A stretch of 64,000 nucleotides of DNA, taken from positions 1-64,000 of the forward strand of contig SVSN01000007.1 of assembly GCA_015064285.1 (NCBI GenBank), read 5' to 3'. The notes below the pieces were generated by a model, which was not told where the DNA came from, searched no databases, and worked only from the letters and a program-made list of their open reading frames with translations. This document shows, in pieces, positions 39,239 to 49,900 of the stretch (position 1 is its first letter; each line of letters starts with the position of its first letter). The stretch comes from Oscillospiraceae bacterium (GTDB taxonomy: Bacteria > Bacillota > Clostridia > Oscillospirales > CAG-272). The translations under genes were made by a program, and so were the position numbers.

Positions 39239-40677
39239 CATTCAATGTACTATCGGAACCATGGATTCCGATAAAAACATCCGATGGAGATGTGAAAGAA
39301 CTGGGAATTCTGGAACTGCTGGAAAAAGCATCGGAACTTCTGGAAATAGCAGATGCTATGCCCCATTACGAATATGGTATATACCGGATGCTGTTTGTAT
39401 TCCTGATGGATGCATACCGACCGGAAACAGATGATGATATTTATTATGATCTGTTAGACGATGGCTCATTTGATATGGAACGTATCAATGAATATGTGGA
39501 AGCCTGTAATGCTGATGGGGAACGGTTCGATCTTCTGGATGAAAAGTATCCGTTTATGCAGTGCGGAAAAGACCAGTGGGCTGCAGATGCAAAAGTGAAA
39601 TCCTCTGCGAACCTTTCGTCTGTGTTTGCGGCAGGTAATAACCATGTGCATTTCGACCACTGCCGGGAAAAGGATCGGAAACTGACCTTTGCAGAAGCAG
39701 CAAAAGCAGTGTGTTCTGTGAATCTGTTCTGTACTTCGGGTGTACAGGGATATCCGTCTACGCCCAGCGGCGCACCACCGATCTACAGTATTATAAAGGG
39801 AAATACTCTGTTTGAAACACTGGTGTATGGGATGGTTGCAGTACACCAGAGCAGGAAGGATGATGTTCCGTTCTGGCGTAGTCAGGAGTATGTGGAACCC
39901 AAAAAACAAGTGGCTAAAATTTCTCTGCTGGAAGGATTGACACTTCCCTGCAGGCGGATCTGTGTACTACAGGAAAATGGAGAGATAGCTTCTGCTTTGT
40001 TCGAACAGGGATTGAATTATGTCAACTACACGGCATGGAATGATCCGTATGTATCCTATTATCAGACAAAAGCCGGGGATCGGGCAAATCTGAAACCGGG
40101 GATTGATAAGGAAACATGGCGGAATTTGGATACACTTCTGAATATTTCCGACACATCGCCGGAGATTGTCAAGCAGTATTTCCGCAATACCAATTGTCAG
40201 ACTGTGCATGTATGTACATATTCGGTTGTTACCAATCAGGCTTCATATCTGGATATGCAGAAGGGTGAATACACGATTCCTGCAGATATTGTCCGGACAC
40301 CACAGCGGTTTGAAGTTCTGCAGGAGGCACTAGCCGCAACGGAACTTACCGGCAGAATACTGCGGAATGCAGTAACAACACTGGCAAAAGAACTTGGATC
40401 AGACGGAAAAACAGGGGCAGCGGTATCGGAATGTGAAAGAACACTCCAACGGTATTATGCTTCTGTGAAAACGGAATTTTTCAGCTGGCTCTGTCCTGTG
40501 CTGCAGGAGGTTCCCGGAGATGAGCTGAATATGTGCAGACAGGAGTGGAATATAAAAATCCGGCGAATCTGCTGGGACACATATGATTCTTTTGCAGAGC
40601 GGCTGGGAGCAGATATCCATGTACTGATGAAAGCGCAGGAAGTAAAAAAAGATATTTTGCAGAAGGAGGGTCACTGA
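39235..40677 (+). CDS. casA: Type I-E Cascade large subunit Cse1/Cas8e
   Basis: MTFNVLSEPWIPIKTSDGDVKELGILELL; position in cas operon. Confidence 0.93.
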   Translation: MTFNVLSEPWIPIKTSDGDVKELGILELLEKASELLEIADAMPHYEYGIYRMLFVFLMDAYRPETDDDIYYDLLDDGSFDMERINEYVEACNADGERFDLLDEKYPFMQCGKDQWAADAKVKSSANLSSVFAAGNNHVHFDHCREKDRKLTFAEAAKAVCSVNLFCTSGVQGYPSTPSGAPPIYSIIKGNTLFETLVYGMVAVHQSRKDDVPFWRSQEYVEPKKQVAKISLLEGLTLPCRRICVLQENGEIASALFEQGLNYVNYTAWNDPYVSYYQTKAGDRANLKPGIDKETWRNLDTLLNISDTSPEIVKQYFRNTNCQTVHVCTYSVVTNQASYLDMQKGEYTIPADIVRTPQRFEVLQEALAATELTGRILRNAVTTLAKELGSDGKTGAAVSECERTLQRYYASVKTEFFSWLCPVLQEVPGDELNMCRQEWNIKIRRICWDTYDSFAERLGADIHVLMKAQEVKKDILQKEGH

Positions 40678-40679
40678 AC

Positions 40680-41183
40680 ATGGAAAATGCACATATACAG
40701 GAATTTTTCCAAAGGCTCGATGCACTGGAACCCAAACACCGGATTCATCTGAAAAGAAGCTGCGGGATGCTTCTGCGGGAAGCGGATGCGGAAACCATGC
40801 AGGTGTTTTTCAGAGTATTGCCGCAGGATGTTCCGGGATGGTTGGAAGACCATTGGTTCACGGCAGCCTGTATCCATTGCCTGTGGAAAGCAGAAGAAGA
40901 GAACAGAAAGCCCATGCAGGAATGTATTGCCGCAGTAAAAGAGCTGGAAGGGACTTCGGAAAGCTTTGAAAAGCGGTTTACCACACTTCTGGAAACACCA
41001 TGGGAAGATGACGGTTTCCTGTGCAGAAAAATGGAACGGATGGCAAAGTACCTGAAGCAGAAAGGATATGCGGTGGACGGGGCACTGCTGCTTCGGGATC
41101 TGCTGTATTGGGATCATGAAGATAAATTTGTCCAGAAGCAGTGGATCAAGACATACTGGCAGATGACACAGAAAGAAAACTGA
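40680..41183 (+). CDS. casB: Type I-E Cascade small subunit Cse2
   Basis: Position between casA and casC; 167 aa helical protein of Cse2 type. Confidence 0.88.
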   Translation: MENAHIQEFFQRLDALEPKHRIHLKRSCGMLLREADAETMQVFFRVLPQDVPGWLEDHWFTAACIHCLWKAEEENRKPMQECIAAVKELEGTSESFEKRFTTLLETPWEDDGFLCRKMERMAKYLKQKGYAVDGALLLRDLLYWDHEDKFVQKQWIKTYWQMTQKEN

Positions 41184-41199
41184 ACGGAGGATATAGAAA

Positions 41200-42324
41200 A
41201 TGCTTATCGAAATTCATATGCTGAAAAACTACCAGCCTACCAATCTGAACCGGGATGATACAGGCGCGCCGAAGACCTGTATGTTTGGCGGCGTACAGAG
41301 AGGGAGAATCTCCAGCCAGTGCCTGAAACACAGCTGGCGTACTTCCGGTTTGCTGAGTGATGCGATCGGGAGCAAGCAGATTGGTGTCAGAACCAGAAAA
41401 TTGCCGGATCTTGTGGGGGAAGCACTGGCGGCAAAAGGGGTAAAAGAAGAATATATCACAGCCCTGCAGAAAAACCTGACCGGGATCGGCACAAAAGATG
41501 GAAAGGAAAACAAGGACGGAAAGACAGCGCAGGTAATTGCCTACAGTCCGGAAGATATTCAGGCGATTACAGATCTGATTCTGGAAAAACTGGAGAACTG
41601 CAAGACAGTCAAAGATGCAGAAAAGATCAAAGCAAAGGATTTGCAGGATATTCTGGGTAAGAACACCAAGCGCAGCGTTACACTGGATATGGCACTGTTC
41701 GGACGCATGGTAACTTCGGATGCCTTTGCGGATGTGGAAGCTGCCATGCAGGTAGCCCATGCGATCAGTACCAATCGCGTATATATGGAATCGGACTATT
41801 TCACTGCAGTGGATGATCTGATTGACGGAAGCGAAACGGAAACCGGCAGCGCTATGATAGGGGACATTGACTATAATTCTTCCTGTTATTATATGTATGC
41901 CTCTCTGGATACGGACAAACTGCGGGAAAACCTGCAGTATAACGATGACGCAGAAGAGATCATGAAAAAGATCGTTCCCGTGCTTGTGGAAACCATGGCA
42001 ATGACCAACCCTTCCGGAAAACAGAATTCCTTTGCCGGACATTCCCTGCCTTCTGCTGTATTGGTGGAATGTAAAGAAAAGCATATCCCTGTCAGCTATG
42101 CCAATGCCTTTGAAGAACCTGTGAAACCGGAAAAGGGCCACGGACTGGTATACGGCAGTATCTGTGCTCTGAAACAGGAATGTGAAAGCATAGCAGCGGA
42201 TTTTGGACTGGCTGTGGAAAAGCGGCTCTGGTTCTCCCGGGATGCTTCTGTCTCCTTTGGGGAAGATATAGCTGTAAACTGCCGGAACTTCCGGGAACTG
42301 CTGGATCAGATTCCGCAGGTATAA
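41200..42324 (+). CDS. casC: Cas7e (Cse4/CasC) backbone subunit
   Basis: MLIEIHMLKNYQPTNLNRDDTGAPKTCMFGGVQRGRISSQCLKHSWR. Confidence 0.96.
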   Translation: MLIEIHMLKNYQPTNLNRDDTGAPKTCMFGGVQRGRISSQCLKHSWRTSGLLSDAIGSKQIGVRTRKLPDLVGEALAAKGVKEEYITALQKNLTGIGTKDGKENKDGKTAQVIAYSPEDIQAITDLILEKLENCKTVKDAEKIKAKDLQDILGKNTKRSVTLDMALFGRMVTSDAFADVEAAMQVAHAISTNRVYMESDYFTAVDDLIDGSETETGSAMIGDIDYNSSCYYMYASLDTDKLRENLQYNDDAEEIMKKIVPVLVETMAMTNPSGKQNSFAGHSLPSAVLVECKEKHIPVSYANAFEEPVKPEKGHGLVYGSICALKQECESIAADFGLAVEKRLWFSRDASVSFGEDIAVNCRNFRELLDQIPQV

Positions 42325-42336
42325 TGGGAGGCGCAT

Positions 42337-43029
42337 ATGGGAATTCCCATTTTACTGTTTCGACTGGAAGGGGTTCTGCAGAGCTGGGGAGAACATTCCA
42401 AATGGGACTACCGGGACAGTGCGGACTTTCCTTCCAAATCCGGGGTTGTCGGTCTGATTGGATGTGCGCTCGGGCTGGAACGGAATGATACCCGTCTGGG
42501 GGAGATCAGCCGGAAGCTGCATATGATTGTCCGTGCAGACAAGCCCGGTGAACTGATTTCCGATTTTCATACGGTATCGGCTGAAGTGCTGTACAATGCC
42601 GAAGGAAAACCGCGTGGCGGCGGCAGTACCGTTATCACACACCGCAGTTATCTGCAGGATGCCAGTTTTCTTGTGGGGCTGACCGGGGATGTGACACTGC
42701 TGGAAGAGATTGAAGCAGCGCTTCAGAATCCCAGATGGACACCATATCTTGGACGGAAAAGCTGTGTACCGACTGTACCGATCATCGGAACTGTGACAAC
42801 AGAATATGATTCACTTCTGCAGGCAATGGAAAAATATCCAGTACGGAAGTGCCGCCGGAACGGGAAAGTACTGCAGGAAACCCCTCTGTTGGTGGAGATG
42901 GAGAGTGAAGGAATGGAAGGCAGACAGCGGCCGGATGAGCGGTCTTGTGAACCGGGACTGCATTATCAGAACAGAAGAGTGGTGGTACGCAGGATTGTGA
43001 AGCAGGAGGAAAACGATGTATCTGAGTAA
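42337..43029 (+). CDS. casD: Cas5e (CasD)
   Basis: LLFRLEGVLQSWGEHSKWDYRDSADFPSKSGVVGLIGCALG. Confidence 0.96.
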   Translation: MGIPILLFRLEGVLQSWGEHSKWDYRDSADFPSKSGVVGLIGCALGLERNDTRLGEISRKLHMIVRADKPGELISDFHTVSAEVLYNAEGKPRGGGSTVITHRSYLQDASFLVGLTGDVTLLEEIEAALQNPRWTPYLGRKSCVPTVPIIGTVTTEYDSLLQAMEKYPVRKCRRNGKVLQETPLLVEMESEGMEGRQRPDERSCEPGLHYQNRRVVVRRIVKQEENDVSE

Positions 43030-43624
43030 AATCGGTCTGGATATACGCGCGGCTTCTGTGCGTCAATCCATGCGGGACTGCGGCGATATGCACCGGAATG
43101 TACAGAAATTGTTCTCCGCCCCCAGAGCAGAAGAGAGTGTTCTGTATCGGGTATATCAGAATGAAACAGGCTGTTTTCTCTACACCATGTCAGAAAATAT
43201 GCCCCGGGAAACGCAGGATACCCTTCACAACGGAATGCATATTCTTGGATGCAAAGACGTTTCAGCTATGGAAGTGGCGTTTATACCCGGAAGACAGCTG
43301 CGATTCAATCTTCTGACAATGCCGTTTAAGAAGGTCTATGATGGGGTCAGCAAAAACAGCCGCAGGAAATTTTTGCAGTCTCCGGAAGAGAGGGCGGCAT
43401 GGCTTCAGCGAAAAGGAGAACAAAACGGTTTTCAGATTCTCAGCATGGAGGAACTGCAGGGGAACATACTGACAAGCCGCCAAAAGGGAGAAACGATGTA
43501 TATTCCGACTGTCCGGTATACAGGGGTTCTGTGTGTACAGGACAGGGATGCGTTTATTCACGGATGGAAATATGGTATTGGTGCTGAGAAAGCATATGGT
43601 TTGGGAATGCTGTTGATCCAGTGA
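43016..43624 (+). CDS. casE: Cas6e (CasE) crRNA endoribonuclease
   Basis: MYLSKIGLDIR...DMHRNVQKLFS; C-terminal GIGAEKAYGLGMLLI. Confidence 0.95.
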   Translation: MYLSKIGLDIRAASVRQSMRDCGDMHRNVQKLFSAPRAEESVLYRVYQNETGCFLYTMSENMPRETQDTLHNGMHILGCKDVSAMEVAFIPGRQLRFNLLTMPFKKVYDGVSKNSRRKFLQSPEERAAWLQRKGEQNGFQILSMEELQGNILTSRQKGETMYIPTVRYTGVLCVQDRDAFIHGWKYGIGAEKAYGLGMLLIQ

Positions 43625-43651
43625 TAGAAATGAATTTTTTGTGAACGAAGT

Positions 43652-44171
43652 GTATACCCCACGTGTGTGGGGATGAACCGCGGTACAGAGTATCCGGACA
43701 GCAAACGCAACGGTATACCCCACGTGTGTGGGGATGAACCGCAGATTGACGAATTTGAGAAGTGCCACACGCTGTATACCCCACGTGTGTGGGGATGAAC
43801 CGCGATGCACACCGATAAAGATCTGGCCTGGCTCCGTATACCCCACGTGTGTGGGGATGAACCGAATTTTGAGACGGCCCACAAGACCGCAACCCTGTAT
43901 ACCCCATGTGTGTGGGGATGAACCGTACCGCTGTATGAGACGGGCGGCAGAACTATTGTATACCCCACGTGTGTGGGGATGAACCGTAGTTGTTGCTGAT
44001 CTCCACACCATTCATATGGTATACCCCACGTGTGTGGGGATGAACCGCATACGACGAAACCACGGCCTACGGCGACAACCCGTATACCCCACGTGTGTGG
44101 GGATGAACCGAAGCTCTATACCATACCGGAGGACAACGAGCAGTATACCCCACGTGTGTGGGGATGAACTA
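43652..44171. CRISPR. Type I-E CRISPR array: 9 repeats of 29 bp, 8 spacers of 32-34 bp
   Basis: GTATACCCCACGTGTGTGGGGATGAACCG at 43652, 43713, 43774, 43836, 43897, 43958, 44019, 44082, 44143. Repeat 5 has one substitution; the terminal repeat is degenerate (...AACTA). Confidence 0.98.
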
Positions 44172-44247
44172 CATTGATGGGGTATAACATATGCCAAAAG
44201 ATTTCCATAAACCGTGGTAAATCGGACAGTACCGGTACTTCATTCCG

Positions 44248-45333
44248 TCACCGCGTATAGATCCTGCATAATGTTCCCAACGGATGCCATACATTATAGT
44301 CCAGATTTGTCTGTACTCCGAACAATACATCTTTTCCCGCTCCATTCCGGTTCTTGACAATCTTGAATGCGGCAACATTGGTGTCTTTGGGAATAGAGAT
44401 GCGTTTTTCAGCACCGGATGGTTCCTGTATTTTTACGCAGAATTCCTGCGGATTGATCATTTTGAACATCAGCATATTGTCTGTGACATGCATGATGTGT
44501 TTGGCATTTGCAATGTTATTGGAGTTCAAATCCTCCGGATTCTTGTAAACAGTATCATCGGTCAGCTGGAATGTGGCAAGCCCTGTGATACTATCCGGAT
44601 CACTTTTTATAACTTCGGATAACTCAGTTGCGGTCTGCTGCAGTTCACCCCACTCGGCACTTCCGCAGCTTTTCAGGGTATCATATGCCACAACTCTGCA
44701 CCCTTTCTTCTTTGCGGTTCGGATTTCCATACGGATGCGTTCGATACTGTAGTCGTCACTTATATTCTTAAAATGAAACATATTCCGGTAATTGGTTTGC
44801 AGCCAATCCAGTATGTTCAGATAGGCCTTAAATGTGCTGCTTTCCGCTTCCAGACGTTTCATATAGTCTTCCGTTGTCTCATGTAGCTGTTTCTCTATCG
44901 GCTGTCCATCCGTTGTGCGGAACTGCGGCTGAGTAATATCTGATTGGGTCATGTGCAGTGTCTGACCATGCAGTGCACAAAGCTGCGGCATATTGACGAT
45001 GGTACATAACAGGATTTTTTCAAACTGTTCCTGTGTCATTTCATTTATACGTTCCGGCTTCTTAAACAGTTTCCTGTACACTTCGTTATTGGCAATCCAC
45101 TTTATATGCAGCAAAGCCATTTTCTCCGGGGTTAAATCTGCACTGTAAGTTTTATAATAGTCTTGTAGAAAACTGTAAGAGATTCTTCCACCGTCATCAT
45201 GAAAGTCATCTGCATGGAGGCTGTAGTTATACTGTTCCAGTAATGATATGTTATTGGATATGTGGCCAAGCAGAACAAGTTCGGCGGATGTAGTAATTGT
45301 GGTTTGGGATAGGTTTTCTTCCTCATGAGTCAT
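44248..45333 (-). CDS. DnaB-like replicative helicase-related protein (divergent)
   Basis: RIRMEIRTAKKKGCRVVAYDTLKSCGSAEWGELQQTATELSEVIKSDPDSITGLATFQLTDDT resembles DnaB-type C-terminal sequence. Confidence 0.5.
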   Translation of the reverse strand: MTHEEENLSQTTITTSAELVLLGHISNNISLLEQYNYSLHADDFHDDGGRISYSFLQDYYKTYSADLTPEKMALLHIKWIANNEVYRKLFKKPERINEMTQEQFEKILLCTIVNMPQLCALHGQTLHMTQSDITQPQFRTTDGQPIEKQLHETTEDYMKRLEAESSTFKAYLNILDWLQTNYRNMFHFKNISDDYSIERIRMEIRTAKKKGCRVVAYDTLKSCGSAEWGELQQTATELSEVIKSDPDSITGLATFQLTDDTVYKNPEDLNSNNIANAKHIMHVTDNMLMFKMINPQEFCVKIQEPSGAEKRISIPKDTNVAAFKIVKNRNGAGKDVLFGVQTNLDYNVWHPLGTLCRIYTR

Positions 45334-45348
45334 AAAATCACACTCCTC

Positions 45349-45858
45349 TTAAAACTGAATAAAATAGGTATTGACAGTATTCTCGTAGGCCGAACGCTCC
45401 TCAAGAGCGGGCGGTTCAACTATGTTTTCTATGTTTTCTGTATTGTTTTTGGATACACCATCCTGCTTTTTTCGTGGTGTGTTTTTGGGTACACCTGTTT
45501 TGGTTTTTCGCGACCGATTCTGTTCCTTGTCGGCATGGGGGGCACCGCCTTCATAAAAGGTGAAGTGGCTTTTCCAGTTTTCATCCGGAACAAGATATCC
45601 TTTTTCGAGAAGTTCCGCAAAGGCTTTTCTGTAGGTACTCTCTGTACAACTGGTTTTCTGCAGCAGAATGGCAGGTGAAAACCAATCTTCGTAATTGTTG
45701 GCATTCAACGCCATGTAGCTGTACAGCATGTAGGCACTGTAACTCAGGTTTTTCATTGCATCCTGAGCCGCTTGGATATTGATTTTTGTGTAACCTGCTG
45801 TTCCTTCGATTTTGTGATACGTAATTCTGCGTTGATTTTGGTTGCTTGAAAAAATCAT
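45349..45858 (-). CDS. Winged-helix replication-initiator-like protein
   Basis: NLSYSAYMLYSYMALNANNYEDWFSPAILLQKTSCTESTYRKAFAELLEKGYLV; strong RBS. Confidence 0.6.
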   Translation of the reverse strand: MIFSSNQNQRRITYHKIEGTAGYTKINIQAAQDAMKNLSYSAYMLYSYMALNANNYEDWFSPAILLQKTSCTESTYRKAFAELLEKGYLVPDENWKSHFTFYEGGAPHADKEQNRSRKTKTGVPKNTPRKKQDGVSKNNTENIENIVEPPALEERSAYENTVNTYFIQF

Positions 45859-46608
45859 ACTGTTTTTCTCCTTTTTGTATAATATAATCTGCCAAAGAAT
45901 GGATTTCTTTGGTGTAATTAGTATAACATATTTGTCGTAATTTGTCCATTCGCAGAATGCTCGAAAATTGAAGAGTGGCGGCTATTGCAGAATAATAACA
46001 GCTTTTTTCTGTCATTTTTTCCACCTTGAACAATTATTTCAATTTGTTCAATATGCACAAAAATGATGAAAAGAGGATGGGTCTGGACTTTGCATTGATG
46101 ATGTAAAGATTACGCAACTATCGTCTGAGTAAGGCAAATTGCGGGAATTCCCTGATATAGGATCTGGGTGTGTTTTTGGAAATATCGTCCATGGAATAAT
46201 GTTGCTGAAGATGTCTGACAGCCCGTTTTTGGGGGAGCTTACATGAATCTTGGGATATATACGTAGAGGCAGGAGCCTGTCATTGTAGTGAATGGTTCCC
46301 AGCAGTACGAACATCAGAAAAAGGACAGGATTTATTACCTGCCCTTTTGTATTGAATCTTAATATTCAAATATACCACAACATATATTCAATCAATTTAT
46401 AATATTGACTTTTGGTTGCATATATAGTATAATACATGTACCAAAATCACGAAATCACAGTTTCCACTTTCAGACTTTCCACAGTTATTCGAAAATCTCC
46501 TGTATCACACTTGCACTTTCCACACCCCTTCCACCCCCACGCAAAAAAGAGAGGGAACGGTTTCCCATCCCCTCTCGGATTTATACACTTTTGTGTATGC
46601 TTCCTCAA

Positions 46609-46740
46609 TTACTTGTTGCCGAAGTATCTTTCCAGCAGGCCTGCAAATGCCTTGCCGTGTCTTGCTTCGTCCCGGGCCATTTCATGAACGGTGTCATGGA
46701 TAGCGTCCAGGTTCAGCTGCTTAGGCTCCGCCGAACGTAG
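46609..46740 (-). pseudogene. 3' fragment of a rubrerythrin-like gene
   Basis: Reverse-strand frame: [42 protein letters not shown]; no upstream coding. Confidence 0.75.
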
Positions 46741-46972
46741 TGGATTTCACAAGGAAAATACAAGCAAAAAACCAATCATCAAAACCAATTTTATCCAGTT
46801 TTGTGTAGAATCAATCCTGTTTTTTGTTGGGATCACAGGCAGGCTGCTGCCTCCTGAATCAAATTTCTTATAATTATTAATTATTTAATTGAATTGACAA
46901 ATCTTCCATTAGGATATATAATATAAAATAATATATCTACCTTCGGAAATATTTACACCAATGGAGGACAGT

Positions 46973-49900
46973 ATGAGAACAAAGAAGATTCTTGCGTTTC
47001 TGATTTCTGCCGTAATGGCAGTACAGGCGGTACCGATGTCTGCGGCGGCCGTGGAGGCAGAGATACAGGAGACGGCTGAAATACTTGAGGAACCGGTACT
47101 GCTTCAGGAGGAACCTGAAGAACCGGAAGTGCATGTGATCCCGGATGTGATGGTTTCAGAAAAAGCGACGGAATTATATGCAGCTGCGGTGGTATCGGGG
47201 GATTTTGAATATGCAGTCAAAAATGACGATACTGCGACCATCACCGGATTTGTCGGGGAAGTTAGCGGCGATCTGGTGATTCCCGGGGTGATTGATGGGT
47301 ATACAGTAACTGAGATTGGGAATTATGCCTTCTATAACTGTTCCGGCTTTACGGGAAGTCTGACGATTCCGGACAGTGTTACTTCTATAGGGGAGGGTGC
47401 ATTCTCTGACTGTTCCGGCTTTACGGGAAGTCTGACGATTCCGGACAGTGTTACTTCTATTGGAAATCATGCATTCTCTGACTGTTCCGGCTTTACGGGA
47501 AGTCTGACGATTGGGGACAGTGTTACTTCTATTGGGTATTTTGCCTTCTATAACTGTTCCGACTTTACGGGAAGTCTGACGATTCCGGACAGTGTTACTT
47601 CTATTGGGGATTATGCATTCGAGTGCTGTTCCGGCTTTACGGGAAGTCTGACGATTCCGGACAGTGTTACTTCTATTGGGGGAAGTGCATTCTCTGAATG
47701 TTCCGGCTTTACGGGAAGTCTGACGATTGGGGACAGTGTTACTTCTATTGAGGATTATGCATTCTTTTACTGTTCCGGCTTTACGGGAAGTCTGACGATT
47801 CCGGACAGTGTTACTTCGATTGGGGAGTCTGCATTCCAAAACTGTTCCGGCTTTACGGGAAGTCTGACGATTCCGGACAGTGTTACTTCGATTGGGAATT
47901 ATGCATTCAGTCACTGTTCCGGCTTTACGGGAAGTCTGACGATTCCGGACAGTGTTACTTCTATAGGGGATTATGCATTCTATAACTGTTCCGGCTTTAC
48001 GGGAAGTCTGACAATTCCGGACAGTGTTACTTCTATTGGGGAGTTTGCATTCTATGACTGTTCCGGCTTTACGGGAAGTCTGACGATTCCGGACAGTGTT
48101 ACTTCGATTGGGAATTGTGCATTCTATTACTGTTCCGGCTTTACGGGAAGTCTGACGATTCCGGACAGTGTTACTTCTATTGGGGAGTCTGCATTCTATT
48201 GCTGTTACGGCTTTACGGGAAGTCTGACGATTCCGGACAGTGTTACTTCGATTGGGTGGGGGGCATTCTATAACTGTTCCGGCTTTACGGGAAGTCTGAC
48301 GATTGGGGACAGTGTTACTTCGATTGGGGATGAGGCATTCTATAAATGTTACGGCTTTACGGGAAGTCTGACGATTGGGGACAGTGTTACTTCGATTGGG
48401 GATGAGGCATTCTATAACTGTTACGGCTTTACGGGAAGTCTGACGATTCCGGACAGTGTTACTTCGATTGGGGATTATGCATTCTATTACTGTTACGGCT
48501 TTACGGGAAGTCTGACGATTCCGGACAGTGTTACTTCGATTGGGGATTATGCATTTAAGTCCTGTTCCGGATTCACGGGCAGCCTGATAATTGGAGACAG
48601 CGTGATTTCCATCGGTACCTATGCATTTGATTCTTGCAGTGGTTTTTCTGGAGAACTTATCATCGGTAAAAGTGTTACATTAATTTGTGACTCTGCGTTC
48701 AGAAGTTGTTACAATTTTACTGGCTCTTTAACCATCCCCTCATCAGTTGAAACTATCGAATATGCAGCTTTTGCGTTCTGTAGAAATATACACAATGTAT
48801 TTTTCAATGGAGATATTCCCGCAAATCTGGGGGGATATTTCTTCTTTGATTTCCCAACAGACTTCACAATTTACTACCCCGAAGGAAACACATCCGGCTG
48901 GACATCCCCCACATGGACTGCACCGGACGGAACCGTATACAATACAGCAACATTTGTGCCGGATCAATCCATAACAGTCGAATGGGATACCGCGTCCGTT
49001 ACACTCATTGTAGGGGACTCCTATGATTTTTCCGGTGAAGTTCGGTCATCGTTCAAAGATCTGTACGCTGTTCATTTCACGGTCAACAACCGGACAAATC
49101 AAGCAGATGGGATCGACTATTTTCGTACCGAATCCCCCGGCAGATATTTCAGGCTTGACGAAATTCCTTCCCTTACCGCCGGGGAAGTCCTGACCGGTCT
49201 GCAGGTTACCAACGGCCTTGATTCGCTCGAACTGGTTCCCGGGGAATATATCATCCGTATGTGGGTGAAAGATACTGCGGGAAACTCCGTATACAAAACC
49301 AAGGAATTGACAGTAATTGAAAAGCAGATTGTACTTCCGCCGGAAACTATGGTGCAGCCCACTTCCATCAAAGCCGGTGAATCCGCCGCATTCACACTGA
49401 CTGCCTATGAGAAACTGACGGATGTCTACGTTCAATTCATGCTGACAGATGGCAGCTGGATGAATGAAGACACCTGTGCGGAAGAGTATGCACTTTCCGC
49501 AGCATCGGAAGAAGACGGCGTATATACCTATACTGCGGATATTACCCTGAATACTCCCGGCAATATGTACGACGGAAACCGCCGGTACTTCCGTTTTGTC
49601 TACACGGACGGAGAGGGCAGAGTGAACTATACGGATTTGAAAACTATTGTCGTAACTACGGATGAAAAACAGATAGAACTGAAGATCATTTCCGGCGGTA
49701 CCCAGAGTGACAGTATGATCCATATGAACGATGTAAAGATCGTATTGTCAGTTGTCAGCGATGATGGAAGCAAACCGAAAAACGTAAGTATTGATTATCT
49801 TGACGGGGATTCAAGTAAAGTATCTTTTTATTACAATAAGGATACCAGACAGATCATCGGAAACATCATCAGTACACCGGAGGGCGAGGAAGTACTGTAT

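Noticed and set aside
43262-44197. Reverse-strand ORFs across the CRISPR array (SSPHTWGI / RFIPTHVGYT / VHPHTRGVY peptides) and the + ORF 43728-43982
   Set aside because: They are translations of the CRISPR repeats themselves, a well-known false-annotation pattern.
46048-46314. 88-aa reverse ORF MFVLLGTIHYNDRLLPLRIYPK
   Set aside because: No convincing family similarity and no clear RBS; left unannotated.
47174-47914. 246-aa antisense ORF with repeated RSNTVRNRQTSRKAGT
   Set aside because: Antisense of the 72-bp LRR repeats; the sense frame has signal peptide, LRRs and dockerin.
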